From DATDAW01 sp036525185 (GTDB lineage Bacteria > Verrucomicrobiota > Verrucomicrobiia > Chthoniobacterales > DASVRZ01): a stretch of DNA of 64,000 bases. Below are positions 8,552 through 18,031 of the stretch, piece by piece. The number at the start of each line of letters is the position of its first letter. The first letter of the stretch is position 1. The DNA lies in the NCBI GenBank assembly GCA_036525185.1, contig DATDAW010000030.1, forward strand, positions 25,718 through 89,717. Reading direction: 5' to 3'. A program made the position numbers and the translations under genes. Below the pieces are notes generated by a model that saw nothing but the letters and a program-made list of their open reading frames with translations, had not been told where the DNA came from and did not search any database.

Positions 8552-9757
8552 ATGCAAGCAACGTGTAACGACTTAGACATCTCGCACTTTCTATCTAAAA
8601 GTGTGAAAACATCTAACTTTCACTCAGTATCCATCATTGGCGCCAGCGGCTTTGTCGGACTCCGAGCCACGGAAATTCTGTCGTCTATGCCGGACTGGAC
8701 GGTCCGGCCCATTGTCCGCTCGGCGTCGAGTCTCGCTGTCATCGCTCGCCAGCGCCTTGACTGGCGAATCAGTGATCTGCTCCAGGCCAAGCCGTTAGCC
8801 GAAGCCTTGCGCGGCAGCGCCGTATGCGTGCATGCCGCCATCGGCGACGCCAGTCAGATTGTACGCATGGCCAGGGAAACGTATCGCGCTTGTGCGCTGG
8901 CTGGCGTGCGCCGTCTCGTCTGGCTCAGTAGCGCGTCTGTGCATGGGCAAAACGCCGCACCCGGCACAACGGACGAGACGCCACTGCGTGACGACCAGCC
9001 CCTGGTTTATAATAATGCTAAAGTCCGCGCCGAGTGGGTCCTCGATCGACTCGCACGCAATGGCAAAGTCGAGGTCGTGCATCTCCGTCCCTCCGTCGTT
9101 TTCGGTCCACGCTCGCGCTGGATCACGGACGCTGCAGCGGAAATCCGCGCTGGCCATGCTGCATGGCTCAACGGCGGTCGTGGCATATGCAATACGATCT
9201 ACATCGACAACCTCGTCGAAGCGATCCGGCTCGCCGCCATTGTCCCCGGTATTGCTGGCCAGGCATTTCTGGTCGGAGACGCCGAAACAGTCACTTGGAG
9301 CGAGTTCCTCGAAACGATCGCAGAACACTTTGGTGTTGGCAGATCAGGGTTTACTAACCTGCCAATCCCTTCATTTTCAGCGGAACGCGAAAGTCGATTG
9401 CAGGCTTTGACCCTAACCCCAGCGTACGGCCGTCTCGCTGGGTTGTTGCCGGGCCGTTTCAAGCGCCTGGCCAAAGGTATCCTCGGCGCCTGGCCACAAC
9501 CAGCGACTCCTCCAAGTGTATGGACGCTTCGGGCGACGGGTGAATCCCCGAGACTTACCCATGAACTTGCGCTTCTCCAGCAATGCACGTGGAAACTTCC
9601 GCATTCGCGGGCCTCGCAACTGTTGGGTTACCAACCTCCGATTTCTTTTATCGAGGGCATGGCCCGCAGTCTCGCCTGGTTGGACTTTGCCGAAGGCCGG
9701 TTCTCGCTGAATGGGAACAAACAATCGGCTTTGGTGCCAACTCGGCGAACCTTTTAG
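8552..9757 (+). CDS. NAD-dependent epimerase/dehydratase (extended SDR)
   Basis: A 401-residue extended short-chain dehydrogenase. VSIIGASGFVGLRATEIL is the GxxGxxG NAD site; VRRLVWLSSASVHG supplies the catalytic serine; LVYNNAKVRAEWVL is the YxxxK site in altered form (YNNAK); and VEVVHLRPSVVFGPRSRW is the substrate-loop proline motif. The family epimerises, dehydrates or reduces NDP-sugars. About 25 residues precede the nucleotide-binding strand, so the real start could be slightly later. A 134-nt gap separates it from the oxidoreductase, and it is followed after 6 nt by a GT2 gene. The exact reaction cannot be told. Confidence 0.8.
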   Translation: MQATCNDLDISHFLSKSVKTSNFHSVSIIGASGFVGLRATEILSSMPDWTVRPIVRSASSLAVIARQRLDWRISDLLQAKPLAEALRGSAVCVHAAIGDASQIVRMARETYRACALAGVRRLVWLSSASVHGQNAAPGTTDETPLRDDQPLVYNNAKVRAEWVLDRLARNGKVEVVHLRPSVVFGPRSRWITDAAAEIRAGHAAWLNGGRGICNTIYIDNLVEAIRLAAIVPGIAGQAFLVGDAETVTWSEFLETIAEHFGVGRSGFTNLPIPSFSAERESRLQALTLTPAYGRLAGLLPGRFKRLAKGILGAWPQPATPPSVWTLRATGESPRLTHELALLQQCTWKLPHSRASQLLGYQPPISFIEGMARSLAWLDFAEGRFSLNGNKQSALVPTRRTF

Positions 9758-9763
9758 TCGGCC

Positions 9764-10639
9764 ATGAAAATCAGCATCCTGATCGCCGCCTATCATGCGG
9801 GCAAATATTTGCCCACCGCCCTTGCGGGCGTTGCCGCTCAGACGCACGCCGAGTGGGAACTTGTGGTCGTCGAAGATGGTTCGCATGATGATACCGAAGC
9901 GATTATCGGGGCGTTTGCTGCCGCGCATCCTGACGCTCACGTCATCTACGAACGATTTAACGAAAACCGCGGTGTTGCTGCCGCGCGCAATCGCCTCCTA
10001 GCGCTGGCCCAAGGAGAGACAGTTGCCTTTCTCGACGCCGACGATGTCTGGGACGCGAACCACCTAGCATCGCTTGCATCGTGTCTCCTGTCGGGCCGCC
10101 ACGCCCTAGTGTGCACGCCGATCACCCTCTGGGACATGGATGCCGGTCGGGCGATGGGCGTTCATAGGCCGACGCCAGCCCAGCTTTCCGAGCCTCGTCG
10201 TCACTTGTTCGAAATTTCATTTATCCAAACGTCTTCATGCGTCATGCTGCCTCGGGAATCGATCGAACGTGCCGGGCTTTTTGATGAGACGCTGCGCATT
10301 GGCGAAGATCGCGACTATTGGTTTAGGGTTCTCGACGGTGGGGGCACCCTCGGTTGCACGTCGTCCCCCAGCTGCCGATACACGAAGCACTCCGGCAGCA
10401 GTATGAGCCGTCCTCAACGCGTCGCGGAGGACGCGGTGCTTTTTTTCAGAAAACATCGGTCGGCAGCCGACATTAGCCAGGGACTCGCCCGGCGATGCCT
10501 GGCCGATGCACTCCGCAGCCTGGGCCGGTTGACCCGGTCCGAAAATCCCGTAGCTGCCCGTCGCGCGTTTCTACATGCGTGGAAGGAATGCCCTTTGGAT
10601 CTCGACCTTCCGCTGCGGGCCCTGACGACACGCCTGTAA
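9764..10639 (+). CDS. GT2 family glycosyltransferase
   Basis: A 291-residue GT2 enzyme starting directly at MKISILIAAYHAGKYLPTAL. ELVVVEDGSHDDTEAI is the UDP-binding strand, GETVAFLDADDVWDANHL contains the DxD metal site, and RIGEDRDYWFRVL carries the ED base. It resembles the GT2 at 17114-18031, which has the same VVEDGSxD and DSDDLW/DADDVW signatures, suggesting that the two belong to one subfamily. It lies 6 nt after the epimerase. Confidence 0.88.
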   Translation: MKISILIAAYHAGKYLPTALAGVAAQTHAEWELVVVEDGSHDDTEAIIGAFAAAHPDAHVIYERFNENRGVAAARNRLLALAQGETVAFLDADDVWDANHLASLASCLLSGRHALVCTPITLWDMDAGRAMGVHRPTPAQLSEPRRHLFEISFIQTSSCVMLPRESIERAGLFDETLRIGEDRDYWFRVLDGGGTLGCTSSPSCRYTKHSGSSMSRPQRVAEDAVLFFRKHRSAADISQGLARRCLADALRSLGRLTRSENPVAARRAFLHAWKECPLDLDLPLRALTTRL

Positions 10640-10682
10640 TCCCCCGGCCATTTCCAATTCAAGGTTTTCCAAACATTCTCAC

Positions 10683-11747
10683 ATGACCAAGCAGATTAAC
10701 AATTCCCAGCAGCGGGTCCATTTGATTTGCGACAGGAACATTGCACACGCCCAAGGATGGAATCAACTCGTGCCAGCCTTGCAGAGGCTAGGGACGTTCC
10801 ACCAGATCGGATTCCAAATACCGACGGGTTGCGGACCTGCTTCGAAGGCCGCTCGGCGCTTGTTTCCGGAGACCGAACGTTTCTGGGTCCGCGCGGCACG
10901 AACACTCCAACCATCGGCGCTCTTTCATTTCTTATGGGGCGATTTGGTCCGGGAAAGATATGAACCCTGCCGGCAATTTATCACAACGCTTCACCAGCCG
11001 TTTGAACGCTGGGAGCCCGGAACGCTAGAATGGTGCAGGCAACTGGGTGGAGTGCACGTGTTGACAACGCGCGAGGCCGCCTATCTGCGTGCAAAAGCTC
11101 CCGGTTTGGAAGTTCAGAGCATCCCGCATGGGATCGACGTTAATTTCTGGAGACCCTCAGCGAACGGCCTCGATTCACCGAAAAAGCGCGTCGTCTTCGC
11201 CGGACGCTACATGCGAAACCTGCCGATGTTCTTCCGCGTCATGTCGAGCGTGATGGAAATCCGAAAAGATGTTACTGTCGAAATCCTCGTCAATCCGGAC
11301 TTCCACTTTCCTCCCGATTTACTTCCACTGCCGCCGGGATTTCGCACGGTGGGCCCCTTCTCCGCGGAGGAGATGCGGGGCTTCTTCCAGTCAGCGTGGA
11401 TGATGTTTATGCCCTACGACAATGTCACAGCAAGCAATGCTATCTGCGAAGCGCTCGCTTGTGGCCTTCCCTTTTTTACAACCCGAGTTGGCGGCATGGA
11501 GGATTATGCCGAAGGCGGCATGGTGTTGACGGAGAATAATGCCGACCGCGAGGCCCATGCAAATGTGATGCGGTGCCTCGACGATGCGTCATGGCGCGCG
11601 GTCCTCTCCGACCAAGCTCGCGCTTTTGCCTTGCGCGAGCTGGATTGGAACGTCATTGCCAAAAAATTCGACGCGTTCTATCGCCGCGTGGCGCAGGCAA
11701 ACCATGATCATGCGCCGGCTCCCGAACGCTCTAGAGCTCTTACCTAA
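10683..11747 (+). CDS. GT4 family glycosyltransferase
   Basis: A 354-residue GT-B enzyme. The N-terminal domain is atypical, starting with about 10 polar residues and then VHLICDRNIAHAQGWNQLV. The acceptor domain ends at EVQSIPHGIDVNFWRP. The donor domain begins with KRVVFAGRYMRNLPMFFRVM, and NVTASNAICEALACGLPFF fills the E-x7-E position, with GGMEDYAEGGMVL after it. No membrane segment. It is followed by a 277-nt stretch without a clear gene. Confidence 0.8.
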   Translation: MTKQINNSQQRVHLICDRNIAHAQGWNQLVPALQRLGTFHQIGFQIPTGCGPASKAARRLFPETERFWVRAARTLQPSALFHFLWGDLVRERYEPCRQFITTLHQPFERWEPGTLEWCRQLGGVHVLTTREAAYLRAKAPGLEVQSIPHGIDVNFWRPSANGLDSPKKRVVFAGRYMRNLPMFFRVMSSVMEIRKDVTVEILVNPDFHFPPDLLPLPPGFRTVGPFSAEEMRGFFQSAWMMFMPYDNVTASNAICEALACGLPFFTTRVGGMEDYAEGGMVLTENNADREAHANVMRCLDDASWRAVLSDQARAFALRELDWNVIAKKFDAFYRRVAQANHDHAPAPERSRALT

Positions 11748-12024
11748 ACAATTATGCCAAGTTCGCTTTTTGGCCTGTCGTAGTCGGTCTCGCCTGTGCC
11801 ACATGGCGGGGCACAAGAGGCCTCTTCGGGACCGCAACGGCCATCCGAATAGAACACCACCGGTCGGCAACTGCTACAGTGCAACCCTTGGTCAGTGACG
11901 AAGGGACAGTCACACCATCACAGTCCGATTCGCGATCCGTGCGATTCTGGCAAATCCTCATTGGACGATCTCGGACTTGCTGCCCGAAAGCAGCAATCGG
12001 CATATCGAAAACTCAGCACTGCGC
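11748..12024 (+). other. Gap without a convincing gene; possible decayed coding sequence
   Basis: This stretch between two glycosyltransferase genes has one frame open from about 11751 to a stop at 12029, with no start codon, reading FAFWPVVVGLACATWRG near its beginning. That could be the relic of a truncated gene, or chance. No terminator or clear promoter was seen. Confidence 0.25.
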
Positions 12025-12996
12025 ATGAAAACAAGTTACGTTACGATGGCCGACAGTAAGTCCCATGATTGGCTCATCGCCCTTGTCAACAGCCTTACCG
12101 TACATCAGCCCGACGCAAGCCTCACGGTTATTCCTTTCGACGACAAGGCACGAGATCTCGAGGTTCTGACCAAAGACTTTCCGCTTCATTTTTGGTTTCC
12201 ACCCGAACTTTCCGAACTAGACGGACTCGGCGAACACCTGGGTGCCGGACGCTGCCATCCTTCATACTATCGCAAATTCGCAGCATTCCTTTTGCCAACG
12301 GATACCATCGTTTATATCGATACTGATATCGTAATAAATGTTCCGCTTAAAACCTATGCCGAGCAGATGTTCGCCGGCGGTTACGATTTCATTTTCCAAG
12401 AAATCAATCTACTGATGGCCTGTTATCCGGGACCCGAACGGGATACGCTTGTCAAGGAGCATGGCTTTGCGGGTTTTAACTCCGGATTCTTTATGTGCCG
12501 CGGCGGGTTGCTGGACCTTCCCCGACTCTGGGAACTCGCTCCCGAAGCACGCCGTCTAAGCCACTGTCTGGAATGGTTGGATCAAGGTTATATGAATCTC
12601 TACGCAGCGCTTCGAGGCTGGCATATGGCGCCACTTTGGCAGCTTGATCACTCTTTGGCGAAGGACAATTGGGCTGCTTTCAGTTACACTCGCACCCCTT
12701 CCGGTTACCGGGTCGAGACCGGAGAGGTTAATTACGAGTGCCGCGTCATTCCTATGCTCCATTGGGCGGGAGCATGCAAGGACGAGCGCAAACAAAGGCC
12801 TAATCTCGCCTGGTTTCTCCGTTATCGTTATCTCCACCTTCCAAGGTGGCTCCGCCGGCCCGCTCGGCTATGGTGGAAAATCGCCGATTCGTTGAAACGG
12901 CATTGGATTATGCACCGACGATCTTTCGCCGGGTGGACCCGACACTTGATCGGCGATTCACCCGTCGATTCGCTTAAGCGTTTACTTCGAGCGTGA
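12025..12996 (+). CDS. GT8-like GT-A glycosyltransferase
   Basis: The start at 12025 (MKTSYVTMADSKSHDWLIAL) is chosen because it opens on the first strand of the fold; an earlier in-frame ATG at 11977 adds 16 residues unlike the family. The 323-residue protein has TDTIVYIDTDIVINVPL, a textbook DxD site, FAGFNSGFFMCRGG, where GT8 enzymes bind the acceptor, and LEWLDQGYMNLYAAL (D-Q-x-x-x-N). A late VIPMLHWAGACKDERK gives the GT8 HxxG-K position. It is a retaining enzyme using a UDP-sugar by family analogy; the sugar is unknown. Confidence 0.78.
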   Translation: MKTSYVTMADSKSHDWLIALVNSLTVHQPDASLTVIPFDDKARDLEVLTKDFPLHFWFPPELSELDGLGEHLGAGRCHPSYYRKFAAFLLPTDTIVYIDTDIVINVPLKTYAEQMFAGGYDFIFQEINLLMACYPGPERDTLVKEHGFAGFNSGFFMCRGGLLDLPRLWELAPEARRLSHCLEWLDQGYMNLYAALRGWHMAPLWQLDHSLAKDNWAAFSYTRTPSGYRVETGEVNYECRVIPMLHWAGACKDERKQRPNLAWFLRYRYLHLPRWLRRPARLWWKIADSLKRHWIMHRRSFAGWTRHLIGDSPVDSLKRLLRA

Positions 12997-13109
12997 ATCA
13001 CGCAGAAGCCTCCGCTCCTGTTGTCGAAGAGATGATCGCTTTAGGCGTTCCTGCTGAAAATGACAGCAATCTTCCCACATCGGAACTCGTTCTTGGAAGC
13101 CCGTCATGA
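12993..13109 (+). CDS. Possible 38-residue small protein, coupled at both ends
   Basis: A GTG overlaps the stop of the upstream gene (GTGA) and the ORF's own TGA overlaps the ATG of the methyltransferase (ATGA), so all three could be translated in series. The product begins VNHAEASAPVVEEMIALGVP; it is acidic, with no membrane segment or known motif. Without this frame there would be a 109-nt untranslated gap. It could be a real small protein, a remnant, or chance. Confidence 0.35.
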   Translation: MNHAEASAPVVEEMIALGVPAENDSNLPTSELVLGSPS

Positions 13110-13852
13110 TTGATTCAACCCGAACTACCCAACATCGTGAACGCTACGTCCCTGCGTGGGGCCCAGAGCAATTTATTGTGCCGTTGCTGGACGGGCGGAT
13201 TCGGGAATTGTTCTCCCGGTATGGTGGTCGTCCGGCTTCGGCCGCGCGGGCGCTTGATGTGGGCTGCGGAGCGCAACCGTTTCGTTCTATGATTGAGGCG
13301 GCGGGATATAGCTATGCCTCCGTGGACGTGGTTCAGAACGCGAATGGGAATGTGGATTTCATTGGAGCGATTGATGAGCCGTTGCCCATAGCCCTGGCCA
13401 GCGAAGCACCTTATGATTTTTTACTGTGCACGGAAGTCCTCGAACACGTGGTCGATTGGCCCATCGCCTTTGCCAACCTAACTCGTCTGCTTACTCCTGA
13501 TGGGCGATTGCTCGCGACGTGTCCTCATTTTTATCCTTTGCATGAGGTGCCCTACGATTTTTGGCGGCCAACGCCTTTCGCCCTGCGACATTTCGCTGCA
13601 AAGAATGATTTGGAAGTGGAGGTTCTCGAGCAAGGCGGTGGGCCTTGGGAAGTGCTGGGAACGTTGCTTGGGGAGGCGCATGCTTATCCCTCCACCCGAC
13701 GGTTCTCCGATCGCTGCCTGGCCTGGTTGGGGCGTCAGGCACGCCGTGCGTTGCTGCGTGTGCTGCAATCGGGTTGGCTCCCCAGTCGCGTGGAGCTTCG
13801 CGGTCCCTATTATTTGAGTAATGTGGCTGTCTTCAGGAAGCGCGTAAAATGA
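13106..13852 (+). CDS. Class I SAM-dependent methyltransferase
   Basis: A 248-residue Rossmann methyltransferase of the Methyltransf_11 type. ARALDVGCGAQPFRSMIEAA is motif I, which binds S-adenosylmethionine; SYASVDVVQNANGNVDF supplies the acidic motif II; YDFLLCTEVLEHVVDW is motif IV; and LLTPDGRLLATCPHF is motif VI. In this setting it probably methylates a sugar of the polysaccharide or a lipid-linked intermediate. It is soluble. The acceptor cannot be determined. Confidence 0.82.
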   Translation: MIDSTRTTQHRERYVPAWGPEQFIVPLLDGRIRELFSRYGGRPASAARALDVGCGAQPFRSMIEAAGYSYASVDVVQNANGNVDFIGAIDEPLPIALASEAPYDFLLCTEVLEHVVDWPIAFANLTRLLTPDGRLLATCPHFYPLHEVPYDFWRPTPFALRHFAAKNDLEVEVLEQGGGPWEVLGTLLGEAHAYPSTRRFSDRCLAWLGRQARRALLRVLQSGWLPSRVELRGPYYLSNVAVFRKRVK

Positions 13853-13938
13853 GCAGCCCATTTGCATACGCCTTAAGGAACTTGCCATCAAACGGGGTTG
13901 CGGATTCGTTGATAGCTCTCTTTGCTTGCTTCCGATAG
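13849..13938 (+). CDS. Possible 29-residue coupled ORF or 5' remnant
   Basis: The ATG overlaps the methyltransferase stop (ATGA). The frame gives a short product beginning MSSPFAYALRNLPSNGVADS and stops at a TAG followed at once by a TAA. It sits at the start of a 231-nt gap. It may be what is left of a truncated gene; the single ATGA overlap can also arise by chance. Confidence 0.18.
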   Translation: MSSPFAYALRNLPSNGVADSLIALFACFR

Positions 13939-14083
13939 TAATTCGTATTAAGACTTCCGGGCGGAATTCACCACGCGAAGCTCGGGTTTTCTACGATCGA
14001 GCGGGCAATCGAGAATTCCGACTATCGTGGTAGCTGCGCCGTATTTCGCCTCGTTGACTGTTTCGCGGCTTCGCTGATTTCTC

Positions 14084-15004
14084 ATGGCTCTGGCATTCCA
14101 CATTCTTGCGCATAAAGACCCCACGCAGGTCGAGCGACTCGTACGCGCCATTTTGCGGCCCGAAAATACGCTGATTCTTCACATCGATCGCCGAGCGCCT
14201 CGTTCGTTGCATACGCTTGGCCAGCGTCTAGCATCGACCCACCCAAATGTGGTCCTACAACGTCCCCGCGTAGTCCTTTGGGGGGGATCCGAGGTGGCCC
14301 GTCTACCCGTCGAGGCGATTTCGCTGGCCCTTCGTTCGAAGCAAGCCTGGACTCACTTCATCAACCTTTCTGGTCAGTGCTTCCCTCTCAAACCCATTGA
14401 GGAGATCGCCTCAGTGCTGGCGACTCGGGCGGACATATCATACCTAACTTGGTTTGATCCACGTGCAAGCCGCCTATGGAGCAATGCGGAAGAGCGGGTG
14501 GCATACACTTACTATTGGTGGACCTGGGTTCACTGGATCATGACGCGTCCCGGACTCGGTCGCCAGATGCGAAGGAGGCTAAAGTGGGGTGAGAGGACAA
14601 TCCCGATGCGCCGCCATCCGCCGAGGAACTTCGCAGATGGGTTTAGATACTATGGAGGTTCAAACTGGGCGATGCTCGCCCGCCCCGCTGGTGAGCATCT
14701 TGTGAGTGATCCAGCCTGTCAGCGCTTGCTGCGTTGGTGCCGCAATGCCTGCAATAGTGATGAGATTTTTCTTGCTACCGCATTGCGGGGCGGAACTTGG
14801 GATGGCGCGTGCCAGAACGAGAATTTTCACGAAATAGATTTCCCGAAAGGCGCTATCAATCCGCGTGTTTTCACCATGGCCGATCTTCCACGGCTGCTGG
14901 CGAGTCCCGCGTTCTTTGCTCGGAAATTTGATATCGCCGCCGACGCCGCGATTCTGGACGCGCTGGAATCCCGTCTTCAACCCTCCCGGCGACAGTTGGC
15001 ATGA
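14084..15004 (+). CDS. GT14 family (core-2/I-branching type) glycosyltransferase
   Basis: A 306-residue protein with the landmarks of the GT14 branching family: an opening MALAFHILAHKDPTQVERLV, NTLILHIDRRAP (HxDxK-like), VLWGGSEVARLPVEAI, and WTHFINLSGQCFPLKPIEE, which matches the LSGxDFPL motif of beta-1,6-N-acetylglucosaminyltransferases and xylosyltransferases. GSNWAMLARPAGEHL and CNSDEIFLATAL follow in the expected order. These inverting enzymes make branches on glycans. Bacterial members occur in capsule and LPS loci. The sugar (GlcNAc or xylose) is uncertain. Confidence 0.85.
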   Translation: MALAFHILAHKDPTQVERLVRAILRPENTLILHIDRRAPRSLHTLGQRLASTHPNVVLQRPRVVLWGGSEVARLPVEAISLALRSKQAWTHFINLSGQCFPLKPIEEIASVLATRADISYLTWFDPRASRLWSNAEERVAYTYYWWTWVHWIMTRPGLGRQMRRRLKWGERTIPMRRHPPRNFADGFRYYGGSNWAMLARPAGEHLVSDPACQRLLRWCRNACNSDEIFLATALRGGTWDGACQNENFHEIDFPKGAINPRVFTMADLPRLLASPAFFARKFDIAADAAILDALESRLQPSRRQLA

Positions 15005-15019
15005 TTTTAGTTTACAACA

Positions 15020-15940
15020 ATGAGCTCTCCAAAACTCTGCACCGCCTGCAATGAAACCTATGCCCTTGGAGCCGCCGTGGCGATTTGTTCCGCACTGCGA
15101 AGAATACCTGAAACTTCTCCAGAAGCGACCATCTATGTCCTCGACGGCGGAATGCGCAAGCGTACCTGGAAAAAATTGTCAGCCTCGATTCTCCGGATTG
15201 GACGCCGCTGCCAACTGGTACGCCTCAAACCCGAAATGGCTCGTTTTGCAGGGCTTCCGCAGGACTGGGGATCAAGCGTGATGACCTATGCGAGGCTTGC
15301 ACTACCCGAGTTGGTGGACGAGGAGCGATTGATCTATTTGGACGCCGATCTGGTGGTGCAAACAGATGTGACAAAACTGGCGACGCTTGATCTCGAAGGA
15401 AATGTGGTCGCGGCTGCCAGGGATGTCATTACTGAAACACTAGGCAATGAAAATCTCCCCATGGACGAGTTTAACCTCCGTGCTGACGCAGCTTACCTTC
15501 AAGCAGGGCTGCTCGTAATCGACCTGCCGCGCTGGAGACGTGAAAATGTGAGTGAACGCGTCCTAAAATACCTCCGGACATGGCCCGACAACGCTCAGTT
15601 CTGGGATCAGAGTGCATTGAATGTTATTTTGTACGGGCGCTGGAAGGCACTTCCCGACACATGGAACATGCCAGCGTGGTGGGCCGAGCAAAACAAACAA
15701 CCGTGCCACCTCAACGGCGAAGTCCTCCATTTCGTCGGTCCAAATAAGCCTTGGCTTCTCGGATACCACCAGGGCGCGGCAGCAAATCGATTCTTCGAGG
15801 AAGTTCGGACAACAAATTGGGGAACATGGAAGCCGAACCGATTGCGTTTCGCAGCGAAATGGTGCCGATATCGAATAACGCAAACTCTTGCTGAAATTCG
15901 CAGCAAGGCCTGCCATCCGAAGACGGTTTCGTCCCCGTGA
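15020..15940 (+). CDS. GT8 family glycosyltransferase
   Basis: A 306-residue GT8 enzyme, 15 nt after the GT14 gene. SSVMTYARLALPELV and ERLIYLDADLVVQTDVTKL give the DxD manganese site; AYLQAGLLVIDLPRWRREN is the acceptor-side NxGxxxxD-like region (here QAG); FWDQSALNVILYG contains DQxxxN; and LHFVGPNKPWLLG is the C-terminal HFxGxxKPW motif. All GT8 landmarks are present in order, as in LPS galactosyl- and glucosyltransferases. Retaining, UDP-sugar-dependent by family. Confidence 0.9.
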   Translation: MSSPKLCTACNETYALGAAVAICSALRRIPETSPEATIYVLDGGMRKRTWKKLSASILRIGRRCQLVRLKPEMARFAGLPQDWGSSVMTYARLALPELVDEERLIYLDADLVVQTDVTKLATLDLEGNVVAAARDVITETLGNENLPMDEFNLRADAAYLQAGLLVIDLPRWRRENVSERVLKYLRTWPDNAQFWDQSALNVILYGRWKALPDTWNMPAWWAEQNKQPCHLNGEVLHFVGPNKPWLLGYHQGAAANRFFEEVRTTNWGTWKPNRLRFAAKWCRYRITQTLAEIRSKACHPKTVSSP

Positions 15941-16103
15941 AAGCCACCGAAGGCGACGAATTTGAGCAGGGCGAATTCAACCCCAGGTGAAGTCCTAAGA
16001 TATTGCTGTGTCCACAAATAGACGCCATGGATCGGACGCTCACTCTGCCGCGGTAGATGTTGCAGGTTTGCCGCAGCAACAAGACATCCATGCCCGTATT
16101 GGC

Positions 16104-17123
16104 ATGAAAAACGAAGTCCGACCGGACAAAAACGAACGCCGTCTGACCATCCGTTGGATCAGGCATCATTCCATGCAACCGTTCTCCTCGGAAGAAGACT
16201 CCGCATTTCTCGATCGAAGTGGGATTACCTACGGGAAAAGTGTCTTTTCTTCGGATGTCCTTTTGTCCCATTCCCTGGCCAGCGCGCGTTTGAGACTGTT
16301 GCGACACATTTTCTTTTGGAAAAAGTTTCTCGTTTGGACGAACGAACCGCGCTTCGACACCACGCCGCCCGCCGTCAAAGCTCGGAACGTGCGCGTGATG
16401 AACGTCTATTCGGGCGACGTCTTTTGGCACAATCTACATTTCCTGGGCGCGTACCACAATTCCTACCACGTCAACCTTGGCATCGATATCGGCGCGTTTC
16501 CGGGCCGCGAACTCTCCGCCCACGAAGTTGAGAGCCGGCCGCGTTTTTGTGCGGCGGTGTTCAGCTACCGCGACCCCGGGGAGAGCGCGCTTTATATCGA
16601 CGGGCAAGACGTGGATCTGAACGCGAGGCGCCAGTCGCTCGCGCTCGAACTCTACCGGAGGGGACTGGCCGATATCTCGGGCAAAGACTGGCCCTCGGAA
16701 GTCGAGATTATCGAGAATTCGGGCTGGGGATTCTCGGGTAGCGGCCATTGGTGGACGCGCAAGCTTGAGCTACTGCAACAATACCGCTTCAACCTCTGCT
16801 ATGAGAATACCGTGGCGCCGCATTACTGCACCGAGAAGATCTGGCACGCCATCGCCGCCGGATGCCTGCCGATTTACTATGGGAAGGGCACGCGGATTTA
16901 CGACACATTCCCGCGCGGAAGCTTCATCGATGGCAGCGAATACGAGTCGAATGAAGCGCTCATCGAGTTTCTGCTAGGTCTCAGCCCTGCCGAGCACGCG
17001 CTGCGCTATAACCAATGCCTCGGCGCGATGCGCAAGGCCTGCGCCGCGAAGGCGGCGAAGCCGGATTGGAGATTGGAGATCATCTGGCGCTTTGCCAGGA
17101 AAGTGAGGGAATTATGCCAATGA
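16104..17123 (+). CDS. GT10 family (alpha-1,3-fucosyltransferase-type) glycosyltransferase
   Basis: Taken to start at ATG 16104, which leaves RRLTIRWIRHHSMQPF near the N-terminus; a GTG at 16008 would add 32 residues without recognisable features. The 339-residue protein has PRFCAAVFSYRDPGESALY in the middle and the GT10 donor motif FNLCYENTVAPHYCTEKIW, then AGCLPIYYGKG, as in Helicobacter-type fucosyltransferases. It differs substantially from the GT10 at 1075, so the locus has two distinct enzymes rather than a recent duplicate. Donor fucose is inferred. Confidence 0.87.
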   Translation: MKNEVRPDKNERRLTIRWIRHHSMQPFSSEEDSAFLDRSGITYGKSVFSSDVLLSHSLASARLRLLRHIFFWKKFLVWTNEPRFDTTPPAVKARNVRVMNVYSGDVFWHNLHFLGAYHNSYHVNLGIDIGAFPGRELSAHEVESRPRFCAAVFSYRDPGESALYIDGQDVDLNARRQSLALELYRRGLADISGKDWPSEVEIIENSGWGFSGSGHWWTRKLELLQQYRFNLCYENTVAPHYCTEKIWHAIAAGCLPIYYGKGTRIYDTFPRGSFIDGSEYESNEALIEFLLGLSPAEHALRYNQCLGAMRKACAAKAAKPDWRLEIIWRFARKVRELCQ

Positions 17124-18031
17124 TTAGCATCTCCATTCCGGCGTTCAACGCCGGACGCTATCTCGGGGCGACACTCGACTCCATTCGTTCACAGACGTTC
17201 GCCGATTGGGAGCTGATCGTCGTTGAAGACGGCTCCCGCGATGAGACGGAAGCGCTGGTGTGCGCTTTCGCGACAACGGTGAATCAATCCGTCCGGTATG
17301 TTCGCCATGAAAAAAACAAAGGACTGCCAGCCACGCGGAACACGGGGATCGAAAACGCCCGGGCTGAGTGGATTGCCCTGCTCGACAGTGACGATCTCTG
17401 GACTCCCGGGCATCTTTCCGGCCTCGTAGCAGCCGCCGACCGGCACCCCGGGGCCTTGCTCGTCCATTCCGGCTCCATTCTTTTCGAAAGTGATTCCGGC
17501 GCCGAGCTGGAGACCCGCGCTCCAAAGCTGGAGCATCTCTCGTCATTTCCCCGATCCCTTTTCGTTGCCGACTACATCATTCAACCGTCGTCCGTCATGA
17601 TAAAGAAATCGCTTTGGGAACGCGTCGGCGGATTTGACCCAGCGTTTCGCTATGTCGAGGACCGGGAAATGTGGGTGCGTTGCGCCCGCTCCGGGGCCAC
17701 TTTCGCGTTCACCGGTAGCAACAGTTGCCTCTATCGCAAACACGCATCGGCCCTTTCGACGCATAGCGCAGAAATGGCAGAAGCGTCTGCACAAGTTTTC
17801 GATCGCCACCTTGATTGGGAAGCCATTCCCGATTCGATTAGGCGCACGCGAGCATCGGAAGCCTGGGCTGCGGCGGGAAAATTGCGGCAGCGACGCGACC
17901 CTCTGCGTGCGGCAGATCATTTCACAAAGGCCTGCGGGGTCCAATGGCGGGCCGAATGGTGGCTGAGGAGTGTGCTTTGCCGGCTTACTACCCTCCTCCC
18001 CCATCGAATGGTCGAACGCTTAACACTTTGA
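17114..18031 (+). CDS. GT2 family glycosyltransferase
   Basis: Starts at ATG 17114, with GAGGGA just upstream inside the end of the GT10 gene, and overlaps that gene by 10 nt; a second ATG at 17120 forms an ATGA overlap. The 305-residue protein opens MPMISISIPAFNAGRYLGAT, with ELIVVEDGSRDETEAL, IALLDSDDLWTPGHL (DxD) and RYVEDREMWVRCARSG (ED base). A longer frame upstream is only read-through in the GT10 gene. Closely similar in layout to the GT2 at 9764. Confidence 0.88.
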   Translation: MPMISISIPAFNAGRYLGATLDSIRSQTFADWELIVVEDGSRDETEALVCAFATTVNQSVRYVRHEKNKGLPATRNTGIENARAEWIALLDSDDLWTPGHLSGLVAAADRHPGALLVHSGSILFESDSGAELETRAPKLEHLSSFPRSLFVADYIIQPSSVMIKKSLWERVGGFDPAFRYVEDREMWVRCARSGATFAFTGSNSCLYRKHASALSTHSAEMAEASAQVFDRHLDWEAIPDSIRRTRASEAWAAAGKLRQRRDPLRAADHFTKACGVQWRAEWWLRSVLCRLTTLLPHRMVERLTL

